Shown piece by piece: positions 53,904 through 62,734 of a DNA stretch of 64,000 nucleotides. Source of the DNA: Nocardioides marinisabuli (lineage in GTDB: Bacteria; Actinomycetota; Actinomycetes; Propionibacteriales; Nocardioidaceae). Within the stretch, counting starts at the first letter, position 1. Every line of letters begins with the position of its first letter. The notes under the pieces were generated by a model. The model was not told where the DNA came from. It saw only the letters and a list, made by a program, of their open reading frames with translations, and did not search any database. The stretch lies in contig NZ_CP059163.1 in the NCBI RefSeq assembly GCF_013466785.1, positions 1,054,001-1,118,000 on the forward strand, written 5' to 3'. The translations under genes were made by a program, and so were the position numbers.

Positions 53904-54488
53904 TCAGCCGGGCATCGGGCTGACGTCGACGGGCTCGAGCAGCTCGGGGTGCCCCTCGACCAACCGGTTGCCGAGGACCTCCAGGCGCCACCCGGCGGCC
54001 CGTCCCTGCTGGCCGTACGCCCGCAGCACGACCCCGGTCCCCGGGCAGGTCACGACCTCGGCGCTGCTGTCGTCGTGCTCGCCGCGGAGGCGGACCAGCC
54101 CGTCGTGGTCGACCGCGACGACCTCGTCGGCGTTCACCCGCTCCACCAGGTCGAGCAGGGACCGCACGACGAGTGCGTCCATGGCGCGGTTGCCGCGGGG
54201 GAAGACGCCGCTCTCCTCGACCACGATCGAGCCGTCGCGGGGGTGGGCCTGCCGCTCGGGGTCGGCGTACCAGCGCAGCCGGCCGTCGGGGAGCCGCACC
54301 GCGCAGCGGTGGTCGTCCCACATCACCAGCAGCGGGTCGGCGGGCAGGGCGTGGAAGCCGTGCAGGACGACGCGCACCAGCCGGACCGCGCCGGGCGGGA
54401 CCGGTCGCGGCTCGAGGTCGACGCCTGAGGACGCGTCACCCCGGTCGCCGCTCTCGTCGTCGCCCCAGCTCATCCGCCACCCGGTCAT
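53904..54488 (-). CDS. Hypothetical protein
   Basis: A 194-residue soluble protein I do not recognise. It begins with an acidic stretch (MSWGDDESGDRGDASSG). The rest looks globular and beta-rich, with VRVVLHGFHALPADPLLVMW, AVRLPDGRLRWYADP and VLGNRLVEGHPELL. CACCGT lies six bases before the ATG. It converges on the methyltransferase and follows the LacI gene's end by a short gap. Confidence 0.65.
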   Translation of the reverse strand: MTGWRMSWGDDESGDRGDASSGVDLEPRPVPPGAVRLVRVVLHGFHALPADPLLVMWDDHRCAVRLPDGRLRWYADPERQAHPRDGSIVVEESGVFPRGNRAMDALVVRSLLDLVERVNADEVVAVDHDGLVRLRGEHDDSSAEVVTCPGTGVVLRAYGQQGRAAGWRLEVLGNRLVEGHPELLEPVDVSPMPG

Positions 54489-54524
54489 GGCGACACGGTG
54501 GCACAGGCCGCCGACAGCCCTCGC

Positions 54525-55577
54525 TCAGCGGCGGTCGGGTCCGGAGGAGTCGCGGACCACCAGCGACGGGGTGAGCAACACCCCCTGCTGGGCCACCCGG
54601 GGGCGACCGAGCAGGCCCTCGAGCGCGGTGACGACCTCGATCGCGACGTCCTCGAGCGGCTGGCGCACCGAGCTCAGCCCGGGGCGCACCACCTGGGCGA
54701 CCTGGGAGTCGTCGAAGCCCACGACGGCGACGTCGTCACCGACCCGCAGCCCGCGCAGGTCGAGGGTCTGCAGCACCCCCATCGCCAGGGTGTCGGAGGC
54801 GCACACGAACGCGGTCGGCGCGGCCTCGTCGAGCAGCACCTCGCTGGCCTCGGCGCCGCTGGCCACGGTGTCCTCGACCCGGGAGGCCAGGCCCGAGGTC
54901 GACAGCCCGGCCTGCTTCATCGCGCGGTGCCAGCCCGCGCGGCGGTCCTCGCCGATGCGGGAGTCCTTGCGCCAGCCGATCCAGGCGATCCGCTCGTGGC
55001 CCTTGTCGAGCAGGTGGCGGGCGGCGCTCTCGCAGCCCGCCGCACCGTCGACGTCGACCCAGGCGTGGGTGGACTCGGGGTTCTCCCACGGGCGGCCGAA
55101 GGCGACGAACGGGGCCCGCCGGCTGTCGAGCCACTCGGCCTGCGGGTTGCCGAGGTAGGTGTCGGTGACGACGAAGGCGTCGACCGCGGTCGAGCGCAGC
55201 AGGTCGTCGTAGCCCGAGAGCGGGTCGGTGGGGTCGCCGGTGAAGAGCAGCACGTGGTAGCCGGCCTCGCGCGAGGTCTCGACCAGCGAGTGCACGAAGC
55301 GGTCCATCGTGGCGTTGGCGGTGCCCTCCTGGACGGCCTGGATGCGCAGGCCGATCAGGTGGGAGGCCCGGGTGCGCAGGTTGCGGGCCGCGCGGTTGGG
55401 CAGGTAGCCGAGGTCGGCGATGGCCTGCTGGACCCGCAGCAGGGTGTCGGCGCGCAGCAGGTCGGGGTTGTTGACCGCGTTGGAGACGGTCTGCCGCGAG
55501 ACCCCGGCGCGCTCCGCGACGTCGGCCAGGGTGGGCGGCAGCGCCGACGTACGAGCGCTGGTGCGGGACACGGCCAC
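54525..55577 (-). CDS. LacI-family transcriptional regulator
   Basis: A 350-residue repressor. The N-terminal HTH reads [20 protein letters not shown], followed by the hinge helix RAARNLRTR, then a periplasmic-binding-protein-like effector domain ([53 protein letters not shown]). The effector is probably a sugar or nucleoside but is not predictable. No transporter or catabolic gene lies next to it, so it may regulate itself and distant genes. A candidate operator lies just upstream. Confidence 0.9.
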   Translation of the reverse strand: MAVSRTSARTSALPPTLADVAERAGVSRQTVSNAVNNPDLLRADTLLRVQQAIADLGYLPNRAARNLRTRASHLIGLRIQAVQEGTANATMDRFVHSLVETSREAGYHVLLFTGDPTDPLSGYDDLLRSTAVDAFVVTDTYLGNPQAEWLDSRRAPFVAFGRPWENPESTHAWVDVDGAAGCESAARHLLDKGHERIAWIGWRKDSRIGEDRRAGWHRAMKQAGLSTSGLASRVEDTVASGAEASEVLLDEAAPTAFVCASDTLAMGVLQTLDLRGLRVGDDVAVVGFDDSQVAQVVRPGLSSVRQPLEDVAIEVVTALEGLLGRPRVAQQGVLLTPSLVVRDSSGPDRR

Positions 55578-55592
55578 CCCCTCGTGCGACTT

Positions 55593-55607
55593 CTTGATCG
55601 TTCCAAG
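55593..55607. promoter_or_regulatory. Candidate LacI-type operator
   Basis: On the reverse strand CTTGGAACGATCAAG has a central CG and flanks resembling the LacI-family consensus TTGGAACGTTCCAA (11 of 14). It lies 16-30 bases before the regulator start, consistent with autoregulation. Confidence 0.4.
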
Positions 55608-55662
55608 TCCGACAGGAGCACTGTAACCACGACGGGCGCCCGGCGCTGTCGGTGCCCTGGCC

Positions 55663-55668
55663 TAGCGT
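55663..55668 (+). promoter_or_regulatory. Leaderless-type -10 box of radA
   Basis: TAGCGT, seven bases before the radA ATG. Confidence 0.5.
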
Positions 55669-55675
55669 GCGCCCC

Positions 55676-57079
55676 ATGGCGAAGTCCCCCGCACGTGCCG
55701 CCCGGCCCACCTACCGCTGCTCCGAGTGCGGCTGGGAGACCGGCAAGTGGGTGGGCCGCTGCGGCGAGTGCCAGGCGTGGGGCTCGGTCGCCGAGGCCGC
55801 CGCCGCGCCCGCGCTGCGCACCGCCGCCTCCCCGGTCACCACCAAGGCGGTGCCAATCGGGCAGGTCTCGGTCGAGGAGGCCGGCTTCCGCACCAGCGGG
55901 GTGCCCGAGCTCGACCGGGTGCTGGGCGGCGGGCTGGTGCCCGGCGCCGCGATCCTGCTGGCCGGCGAGCCCGGCGTCGGCAAGAGCACCCTGCTGCTCG
56001 AGGTGGCCGCCCAGACCGCGCGCTACCAGCGCCGCACGCTCTACGTCACCGGGGAGGAGTCGGCCTCCCAGGTGCGCCTGCGCGCCGACCGCACCGGTGG
56101 GGTGCACGACGAGCTCTACCTGGCCGCCGAGACCGACCTCGGCGCGGTGCTCACCCACATCGAGGAGACCCGCCCCGAGCTCATCGTCGTCGACTCGGTG
56201 CAGACCATCGGCGCCTCCGGCGTCGACGGGGTCCCCGGCGGCGTCACCCAGGTCAAGGAGGTCGCCGCCGCGCTGATCCGGGTCGCCAAGACCCGCGGGA
56301 TCACCACCGTGCTGGTCGGCCACGTCACCAAGGACGGCGCGATCGCCGGGCCGCGGGTCCTCGAGCACCTCGTCGACGTGGTCCTGCACTTCGAGGGCGA
56401 CCGCAACTCCCGCTTCCGCATGGTGCGCGCGATGAAGAACCGCTTCGGGCCGGTCGACGAGGTCGGCTGCTTCGACCTCGGGCCCGACGGCATCAGCGCC
56501 GTGGCCGACCCGACCGGCCTGTTCGTCGAGCAGCACCACGGCCGGGTGCCCGGCACCTGCGTGGCCGTCTCCATGGAGGGCCGCCGCCCCATGCTGGCCG
56601 AGGTGCAGGGCCTGGTGACCACCTCGCCGCTCGACCGGCCGCGGCGTACGACCTCGGGGCTCGACGGCTCCCGGGTCGCGATGGTGCTCGCCGTGCTCGA
56701 GCGGCACTGCGGGCTGCGGCTCTCCGCGCAGGACGTCTTCGCCTCCACCGTCGGCGGGGCGCGGCTGCACGAGCCGGCCAGCGACCTGGCGGTGGCGATC
56801 GCGCTCGTCTCCTCCCACCTGGGCATCGCCCCGCCCACCGGCGTGGTGGCGATCGGCGAGCTGGGTCTGGCCGGCGAGCTGCGCCGGGTGCGCGACCTGC
56901 CGCAGCGCGTCGCCGAGGCGGCGCGGCTGGGCTTCCGCCACGCGGTGGTGCCCACCGAGCCGGGCCGCCGCGGCCAGGGGGTGGGCGCCCCGCGCGAGAT
57001 CGAGGGCATGCGGGTCCTCGAGGTGCCGGGCATCGCCAGCGCCCTCGAGGTGCTGCGCCTGACCGACCGGCCGGGCTGA
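55676..57079 (+). CDS. radA: DNA repair protein RadA
   Basis: A RecA-like ATPase that promotes branch migration in recombinational repair, 467 residues. The N-terminal zinc finger reads YRCSECGWETGKWVGRCGEC. Walker A is GEPGVGKSTLLLEV (about residue 96). The RadA-specific KNRFG motif is in MKNRFGPVDEVGCF (about residue 250). The C-terminal third is a Lon-protease-like domain without protease function. disA follows downstream; the pair is conserved and DisA activity is linked to RadA in Bacillus. Confidence 0.96.
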   Translation: MAKSPARAARPTYRCSECGWETGKWVGRCGECQAWGSVAEAAAAPALRTAASPVTTKAVPIGQVSVEEAGFRTSGVPELDRVLGGGLVPGAAILLAGEPGVGKSTLLLEVAAQTARYQRRTLYVTGEESASQVRLRADRTGGVHDELYLAAETDLGAVLTHIEETRPELIVVDSVQTIGASGVDGVPGGVTQVKEVAAALIRVAKTRGITTVLVGHVTKDGAIAGPRVLEHLVDVVLHFEGDRNSRFRMVRAMKNRFGPVDEVGCFDLGPDGISAVADPTGLFVEQHHGRVPGTCVAVSMEGRRPMLAEVQGLVTTSPLDRPRRTTSGLDGSRVAMVLAVLERHCGLRLSAQDVFASTVGGARLHEPASDLAVAIALVSSHLGIAPPTGVVAIGELGLAGELRRVRDLPQRVAEAARLGFRHAVVPTEPGRRGQGVGAPREIEGMRVLEVPGIASALEVLRLTDRPG

Positions 57080-57134
57080 GCCACCGGCGAGCGACCCCGG
57101 CCGGAATGATGACGCGCACCCCGGCGCACCGCTC

Positions 57135-57140
57135 TAGACT
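57135..57140 (+). promoter_or_regulatory. Candidate -10 box of disA
   Basis: TAGACT lies about 50 bases before the disA GTG, which has its own GGAGG. The radA-disA gap is 110 bases, so disA may have its own transcript with a short leader. No clear -35 is seen. Confidence 0.4.
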
Positions 57141-57189
57141 CGCTGGGTAGGGGTGGACCGACCGCCCTGCTCCCCCCTTGGAGGAACGC

Positions 57190-58272
57190 GTGCCCGCCGA
57201 ACGCTCGGACGACCTGCTGCGCCTGCGCGAGACGCTGGCCTCGATCGCGCCGGGCACCTCGCTGCGCGACGGTCTCGAGCGCATCCTGCGCGGGCGTACC
57301 GGTGCCCTCATCGTGATCGGCCAGGACGAGCGGGTCGACGAGATCAGCACCGGCGGCTTCGACCTCGACGTGCCCTTCACCGCCACCGGCCTGCGCGAGC
57401 TGGCCAAGATGGACGGCGCGATCATCGTCGACGCGGGCCTGACCCGCATCGTGCGCGCCGCGGTGCACCTGATGCCCGACCACACGATCCCCTCCGAGGA
57501 GACCGGCACCCGGCACCGTACCGCCGACCGGGTGGCCCGCCAGACCGGTTTCCCGGTGATCTCGGTGTCGCAGTCGATGCAGATCATCGCGGCGTACGTC
57601 GGCTCCACGCGCCACGTGCTCGAGGACGTCGGCCAGATCCTCTCGCGCGCCAACCAGGCGCTGGCGACCCTGGAGCGCTACAAGCTGCGCCTCGACGAGG
57701 TCTCCAGCACCCTGTCGGCCCTCGAGATCGAGGACCTGGTCACCGTGCGCGACGTGGCCGTGGTGGCCCAGCGCCTCGAGATGGTCACCCGCATCGCCCG
57801 CGAGATCGAGGACTACGTGCTCGAGCTCGGCACCGACGGCCGGCTGCTGTCGCTGCAGCTGGAGGAGCTCATCACCGGTGTCGACACCGAGCGCGAGCTG
57901 GTGGTGCGCGACTACCTGCCCGCCGGGCGCAAGGCCTCGACGCCCGAGGAGCTGCTCCAGCAGCTCGAGGCGCTCTCCCCCACCGCCCTGGTCGACCCCG
58001 CCGCCACCGCCAAGGTCCTGGGCCTGGGCAACGGCGAGCACCTCGACGGCGCCGTCGCACCGCGCGGCTACCGCCTGCTGGCCAAGGTCCCGCGCCTGCC
58101 CCCCACCGTCGTGGACCGCCTCGTCGACCACTTCGGCACCCTGCAGAAGCTGCTCTCCGCCGGCATCGACGACCTGCAGGCCGTCGAGGGCGTCGGCGAG
58201 CTGCGCGCCCGCAGCGTCCGCGAGGGCCTCTCCCGCCTCGCCGAGTCCACCATCCTCGAGCGCTACGTCTGA
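57190..58272 (+). CDS. disA: DNA integrity scanning protein DisA (diadenylate cyclase)
   Basis: Makes cyclic di-AMP from two ATP and scans DNA for branched structures. It is 360 residues. The DAC domain has [21 protein letters not shown] (DGA motif, about residue 75) and [15 protein letters not shown] (RHR motif, about residue 108), both intact. A central helical spine follows, then a C-terminal helix-hairpin-helix DNA-binding region with [19 protein letters not shown]. The GTG start has GGAGG six bases upstream. Confidence 0.96.
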   Translation: MPAERSDDLLRLRETLASIAPGTSLRDGLERILRGRTGALIVIGQDERVDEISTGGFDLDVPFTATGLRELAKMDGAIIVDAGLTRIVRAAVHLMPDHTIPSEETGTRHRTADRVARQTGFPVISVSQSMQIIAAYVGSTRHVLEDVGQILSRANQALATLERYKLRLDEVSSTLSALEIEDLVTVRDVAVVAQRLEMVTRIAREIEDYVLELGTDGRLLSLQLEELITGVDTERELVVRDYLPAGRKASTPEELLQQLEALSPTALVDPAATAKVLGLGNGEHLDGAVAPRGYRLLAKVPRLPPTVVDRLVDHFGTLQKLLSAGIDDLQAVEGVGELRARSVREGLSRLAESTILERYV

Positions 58273-58386
58273 GCCGCCCGCGGGAGTTTCATCGGGTACC
58301 CGCTGGAACTCGCGGCACCTGGCTGAAGGTTCAGCCAGGCGGCACCAGGTTCATCGGGTACCCGATGAAACTTCACGGGGGCGGTG
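58273..58386. repeat. Inverted word array D (disA / YihY convergent gap)
   Basis: It comprises three nested palindromes: TTTCATCGGGTACCCG (58288-58303), a 22-base perfect palindrome CCTGGCTGAA-GG-TTCAGCCAGG (58318-58339), and TTCATCGGGTACCCGATGAA (58350-58369). The outer arms pair too. The right arm supplies the last codons and stop of the YihY gene. Confidence 0.75.
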
Positions 58387-59250
58387 CTTGCCGTCGTGGA
58401 GCAGCGCGTTGAGCTCGCCGCCGAGGAGCAGGGCCAGGGCGAGCAGGTACATCCAGGTCAGCACCACGACCCCGCCGCCGAAGACGCCCAGGAGCGGGTT
58501 GCCCTCGCCGAGGGTGCGCAGGTAGAGGCCGAAGGCGGCGCTGGCGCCCAGCCACAGCAGGGTGGTGGCCACGGCGCCGGGCAGCGCCGCGCGCCAGGGC
58601 GTACGCCGGTTGGGCGCGAGGTGGAAGACCAGCGCCAGCCAGCCGACCAGCACCAGGAACAGCAGCGGCAGGCGGGCCAGGTCCCAGAAGGCCTCGAAGG
58701 CGCCGCCCAGCCCCACGACGTCGGCGACGTCGGAGCCGCGGCCCAGCAGCGGGCCGACCACGACGACGGCCAGGGCGACCACCACGACCACGACCGTCAT
58801 CAGCCCCAGCCCCAGGCCCAGCAGCCGGCGGCGCAGCCAGGGGCGGTGCTCCTCGCTGTCGTAGGCCAGGTTGAGCGCCTGGACGACGACCGCCCAGGCG
58901 CCCGACAGCGTGACGAGCGCACCGAGCGAGGCGACGGTGAGCAGGCCGCCGTACTCGCCGGAGAAGACGGCCTGCACCGAGTCGAGCACCGGCGCCCCGC
59001 GGTCGGTGAGCACCAGCGCCAGCGCGTCGGTGACGCGGGCCTCGGTGCGCGCGGCGACCTCGGCACCCACCAGCGCCTCGAGGTAGGACAGCAGCCCGGC
59101 CGCGATCAGCAGCGCCGGGAAGATGCTCAGGACCGCGAAGAACGCGATCTCGGCGGCCAGCCCGGCCACCCGGTCCTTGGCGACCTCGTGGCCGAGCACC
59201 CGCACCAGCGCGACCGAGCGGTCGCGGCCTCGCCGCAGCACCGGGTGCAC
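58351..59250 (-). CDS. YihY/virulence factor BrkB family membrane protein
   Basis: A 299-residue inner-membrane protein with six helices and the family start DRVAGLAAEIAFFAVLSIFPALL. The FHLAPNRRTPWRAALPGA motif between helices 4 and 5 is diagnostic. The function is unknown, although it was once called ribonuclease BN. The C-terminal codons (VSSGTR and stop) lie inside word array D, so the repeat probably replaced or extended the original end. It starts one base after the SulP stop. Confidence 0.88.
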   Translation of the reverse strand: MHPVLRRGRDRSVALVRVLGHEVAKDRVAGLAAEIAFFAVLSIFPALLIAAGLLSYLEALVGAEVAARTEARVTDALALVLTDRGAPVLDSVQAVFSGEYGGLLTVASLGALVTLSGAWAVVVQALNLAYDSEEHRPWLRRRLLGLGLGLMTVVVVVVALAVVVVGPLLGRGSDVADVVGLGGAFEAFWDLARLPLLFLVLVGWLALVFHLAPNRRTPWRAALPGAVATTLLWLGASAAFGLYLRTLGEGNPLLGVFGGGVVVLTWMYLLALALLLGGELNALLHDGKHRPREVSSGTR

Positions 59251-59251
59251 G

Positions 59252-60790
59252 TCAGTGCGCGGCGAGGTTGCCGCTCAGCCGACCGTGCATGTGCAGCGAC
59301 TGCTCGTTGAGCCCGTGGATCTCCACGGTCTTGCCCTTGCGCTCGTACTTGTAGGTGATCGAGTCGAGCGCAGCGACGGTCGAGGCGTCCCACACGTGCG
59401 AGGCCGCCATGTCGATGACCACGTGCTCGGGGTCGTCGGCGTACTCGAACTGGGTGTAGAGGTCGTTGGAGGAGGCGAAGAACAGCTCGCCGGTGACGGT
59501 GTAGCGCGCCTGCGGGCGCCCCTCGACCTCGACCAGCTCGCGCTCCACGGTGGCCAGGTGGGCCACCCGGCGGGCGAAGAGGGTCATCGCGACCAGCACG
59601 CCGACCCCGACGCCGATGGCCAGGTTGTGGGTGGTCACGGTGACCACGACGGTCGAGACCATCACGGTGGTCTCGCTCTTGGGCATCCGGCGCAGCGTGC
59701 GCGGCGAGATCGAGTGCCAGTCGAAGGTGCCGACGGCGACCATGATCATCACCGCGACCAGGGCGGCCATCGGGATCTGCGCGACCAGGTCGCCGAAGCC
59801 GACGACCAGCACCAGCAGCAGCACGCCGGCGGAGAAGGTGGAGATCCGGGTGCGGGCCCCCGAGGCCTTCACGTTGATCATCGTCTGGCCGATCATGGCG
59901 CAGCCGCCCATGCCGCCGAAGAAGCCGGTGATCATGTTGGCCGCGCCCTGGCCCCAGGCCTCGCGGGTCTTCGGGGAGTGGGTGTCGGTGATGTCGTCGA
60001 CCAGCTTGGCGGTCAGCAGCGACTCGAGCAGGCCCACCAGCGCCATCGCCAGCGCGTACGGCGCGATGATCTCGAGGGTGGTCAGGGTGAAGGGCACGTC
60101 GGGGACCAGCAGCGCGGGCAGCGTCTCGGGCAGCTCGCCCTCGTCGCCCACGTCGGGCAGCGCCCAGCCGGCGGCCAGCGCGGCGGCGGTGACGGCGACG
60201 ATGACGACCAGCGGCGAGGGCACCGCGGTGGTCACGCGCGGCAGCAGCACGATGACCGCGACGCCGAAGGCCACCAGCGGGTAGACCAGCCACGGCACGT
60301 CGACCAGGTAGGGGATCTGGGCCATCGCGATGAGGATCGCCAGGGCGTTGACGAAGCCGACCATCACCGAGCGCGGGATGAAGCGCATCATCCTGGCCAC
60401 GCCGAGCAAGCCGAGCACGATCTGGATGGCGCCGCCGAGGATCACGGTGGCGATCAGGTAGTCCACGCCGTAGTCGCGCGCCACCGGCGCGATCACCAGC
60501 GCGATGGCGCCGGTCGCGGCCGAGATCATCGCGGGGCGACCGCCGAGGAAGGCGATCGAGACGGCCATCGTGAAGGAGGCGAAGAGACCCAGGCGCGGGT
60601 CGACGCCGGCGATGATCGAGAACGAGATCGCCTCGGGGATCAGCGCGAGCGCCACCACCAGGCCGGCCACGACCTCGCGGCGCAGGACGGAGGGGCGGCG
60701 CAGGGCGCCGCGCACGGTGTGCGTCTCGGCCGGCGGCAGCGCCACGGACGGCTGCAGCAGCGAGGACTGGTCGGACGGGTCGTTGCTCAC
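59252..60790 (-). CDS. SulP family inorganic anion transporter with STAS domain
   Basis: A 512-residue permease of the SLC26/SulP family (sulfate or bicarbonate). About 12-14 helices occupy residues 38-410. The family motif ALALIPEAISFSIIAGVDPRLGL lies near residue 48, and QGAANMITGFFGGMGGCAMIGQTMINVKA near residue 280. The C-terminal STAS domain ends VVIDMAASHVWDASTVAALDSI. No carbonic anhydrase gene is fused or adjacent. CAGGAG precedes the GTG. A dyad typical of MerR-regulated promoters lies upstream. Confidence 0.9.
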   Translation of the reverse strand: MSNDPSDQSSLLQPSVALPPAETHTVRGALRRPSVLRREVVAGLVVALALIPEAISFSIIAGVDPRLGLFASFTMAVSIAFLGGRPAMISAATGAIALVIAPVARDYGVDYLIATVILGGAIQIVLGLLGVARMMRFIPRSVMVGFVNALAILIAMAQIPYLVDVPWLVYPLVAFGVAVIVLLPRVTTAVPSPLVVIVAVTAAALAAGWALPDVGDEGELPETLPALLVPDVPFTLTTLEIIAPYALAMALVGLLESLLTAKLVDDITDTHSPKTREAWGQGAANMITGFFGGMGGCAMIGQTMINVKASGARTRISTFSAGVLLLVLVVGFGDLVAQIPMAALVAVMIMVAVGTFDWHSISPRTLRRMPKSETTVMVSTVVVTVTTHNLAIGVGVGVLVAMTLFARRVAHLATVERELVEVEGRPQARYTVTGELFFASSNDLYTQFEYADDPEHVVIDMAASHVWDASTVAALDSITYKYERKGKTVEIHGLNEQSLHMHGRLSGNLAAH

Positions 60791-60926
60791 TCAGGACTCC
60801 TGGGCGGTGGTGGCGGTACGACGGCCGGGAGCTGCGCTGCGACTGGCCGCGGGGAGGTCGGTGGGTGCTCGACGGGCGAGCGGTGGCGGCCCGTGGGCGT
60901 GCGTGACGCGTCGACCGACGCGGCGA

Positions 60927-60950
60927 CTCTACCCTGACGTGACGGGAGAG
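60927..60950. promoter_or_regulatory. Dyad at candidate MerR-type promoter of sulP
   Basis: CTCTACCC and CGGGAGAG flank TGACGTGA in a 24-base dyad (CTC..CCC/GGG..GAG). On the reverse strand TAGAGT at its end could serve as -10 for the SulP gene, with the dyad in the spacer as in MerR-activated promoters. A merR gene ends about 40 bases away. The rest of the gap 60791-60987 holds nothing I can name. Confidence 0.4.
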
Positions 60951-60987
60951 TGGGCATCCGCGACCAGCGCTCGGGCGGTGAGACGGC

Positions 60988-61383
60988 TCACCGCTCGCGG
61001 TGGGCGCGCACCCGCTCGTCGAGCCCCGCGGCGAACTCCTCGGCCCAGGCCAGCCGGGTGCGCAGGGCGTCGACCCGCTGCTCGGCGGCGGTCCGCAGCG
61101 ACTCCAACTCGCCCAGCAGCCGGGCCCGCTCGTCCTCGTCGGGGTCCGCGTCGAGCGCGTCGACGACCCCGAGCAGCCCGCGCATGTCCTCGAGGGAGAA
61201 GTCCAGCGGCTTCATCCGCTTGATGAGCTCGAAGCGGTCCACGTCGAGGGCGGTGTAGAGCCGGAAACCGCCGGCCGAGCGCGCCGACGGCGCGACCAGC
61301 CCGACCTCCTCGTAGTAGCGCAGCGTGCGCAGGCTCAGCCCGGTGAGCGCGGCGACCTCGCCGATCTGCATGTGTGCGGCCAC
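60988..61383 (-). CDS. MerR-family transcriptional regulator
   Basis: A 131-residue regulator. The N-terminal winged helix is MQIGEVAALTGLSLRTLRYYEEVGLV, continuing SARSAGGFRLYTALDVDRFELIKRMKPLDFSLEDM. A coiled coil follows (about 85-131). It has no cysteines in the effector region, so it is not a classical metal or SoxR-type sensor. The GTG at 61383 is preferred because TAGACT is seven bases upstream. It is a candidate regulator of the SulP gene downstream and the MFS gene upstream. Confidence 0.88.
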   Translation of the reverse strand: MAAHMQIGEVAALTGLSLRTLRYYEEVGLVAPSARSAGGFRLYTALDVDRFELIKRMKPLDFSLEDMRGLLGVVDALDADPDEDERARLLGELESLRTAAEQRVDALRTRLAWAEEFAAGLDERVRAHRER

Positions 61384-61390
61384 GGCGGGG

Positions 61391-61396
61391 AGTCTA
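61391..61396 (-). promoter_or_regulatory. Leaderless-type -10 box of merR, containing the MFS stop codon
   Basis: TAGACT (reverse strand), seven bases before the merR GTG. Its TAG (61394-61396) is also the stop codon of the upstream MFS gene. Confidence 0.5.
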
Positions 61397-62734
61397 GGCC
61401 CGCCGCGAGACCGCGACCGACACCGCGGCGAGCCCGGCCGAGAGCGCCAGCACCGCCACGAAGGCCGACCGGTCGGCGGCGGTGCCGACGGCGGTGAAGA
61501 CCAGTCCCGCGACGGCGACCGCGACGGCCGCACCCACCGAGTCGCTGATCGTGACCGCCGAGGAGGCGGTGCCGCGCTCGTGCACGGCGGTGCGGGCCAG
61601 GACGGTGGAGGTGATCCGCGGGTACATCAGGCCCATGCCCGCCGCCGCGACCAGCCAGCCGGCGCCGACCAGGACGCCGGGCAGCGCCAGCGCCGCCACC
61701 ACCAGCACCACCACGATGCCGGCGGCCAGCACCGCGGCGCCCAGGCGCAGCGCCGCCTCGTCCGGCAGCCGCTCGCCCAGGCGCCCCTGCACGTGCGAGG
61801 CCCCGGCCCAGCCCAGCGTGGCGACGGTCAGCACCAGGCCGCTGACCCAGGTGGCGGCGGCGTACTGCTCCTGGAGCAGGAAGGGCAGGTAGGCCTCGGC
61901 GGCGAAGAACGTGCCACCGACCAGGCCGCGCTGCGCGATGACGGCCGGTACGCCGCGCCCGGCGCGCAGGGTGCCGCGCGGCAGCAGCGGCCGCACGGCC
62001 ACCAGCGCGAGGCCGACCGCGACCGCGGCCACCCCGGCGCGGGCGGGTCCGGGCAGGGCACCGGTCAGGTTGAGCGCCACCACCGCCGCCGCGACCGCGA
62101 CCGCCAGCCCGAGGCGTCGTACGCCGCCGCCGCGGCGCGCGGGCGCGGCCTCGGGCGGCTCGACGGCCCGCAGCGTCGGCACCAGCAGCGCCAGCGCGGC
62201 CACGGCGATCACCACGACGCCCAGGAAGACCCAGCGCCAGCCGAGGGTGTCGGCCACGACGCCGGCCAGGAACGGGCCGACCAGCCCGGGCAGCACCCAG
62301 GCGGCGGCGAAGAGCCCCAGGATGCGGGGCCGGTCGACGGGGTCGAAGACCTGCGCGACCAGCACGTAGAGCGCCACCACCATGCCGCCGAGGCCCAGGC
62401 CCTGCAGGAACCGGCCCACGACCAGCAGCAGCATCGTCGGGGCCAGGCCCGCGGCCAGCAGGCCGAGCCCGAAGAGCGCGACCGAGACCAGCAGCGGGCG
62501 CACCGCCCCGCGGCGGTCGGACCACTGGCCCACCGCGACCATGCCCACGACGCTGGCGGCCAGGGTCGCCGAGAACGCGACCGAGAACCAGGCCCGCCCG
62601 TCGAGGTCGCGGGTGACGCTCGGCATCACCGTCGCGACCGCCAGCGCCTCGAAGGCGGCGAGGAAGACCAGGGCGACCGAGCCGGCGGTGGCACCCCGGT
62701 AGCGCGGGCCCAGTAGCGGGGTCAGGGTCGTCAG
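61394..62734 (-). CDS. MFS transporter (probable CTG start)
   Basis: A 446-residue major facilitator of the multidrug type. The A-motif is GQWSDRRGAVRPLL between helices 2 and 3. The first helix (GSVALVFLAAFEALAVATVMPSV) lies upstream of the first GTG at 62629, so that start would destroy it. Upstream of the helix the only start-like codon close to the gene boundary is CTG at 62734, overlapping the upstream stop as CTGA. It precedes merR directly, so MerR may control it. The substrate is unknown. Confidence 0.8.
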   Translation of the reverse strand: MTTLTPLLGPRYRGATAGSVALVFLAAFEALAVATVMPSVTRDLDGRAWFSVAFSATLAASVVGMVAVGQWSDRRGAVRPLLVSVALFGLGLLAAGLAPTMLLLVVGRFLQGLGLGGMVVALYVLVAQVFDPVDRPRILGLFAAAWVLPGLVGPFLAGVVADTLGWRWVFLGVVVIAVAALALLVPTLRAVEPPEAAPARRGGGVRRLGLAVAVAAAVVALNLTGALPGPARAGVAAVAVGLALVAVRPLLPRGTLRAGRGVPAVIAQRGLVGGTFFAAEAYLPFLLQEQYAAATWVSGLVLTVATLGWAGASHVQGRLGERLPDEAALRLGAAVLAAGIVVVLVVAALALPGVLVGAGWLVAAAGMGLMYPRITSTVLARTAVHERGTASSAVTISDSVGAAVAVAVAGLVFTAVGTAADRSAFVAVLALSAGLAAVSVAVSRRA

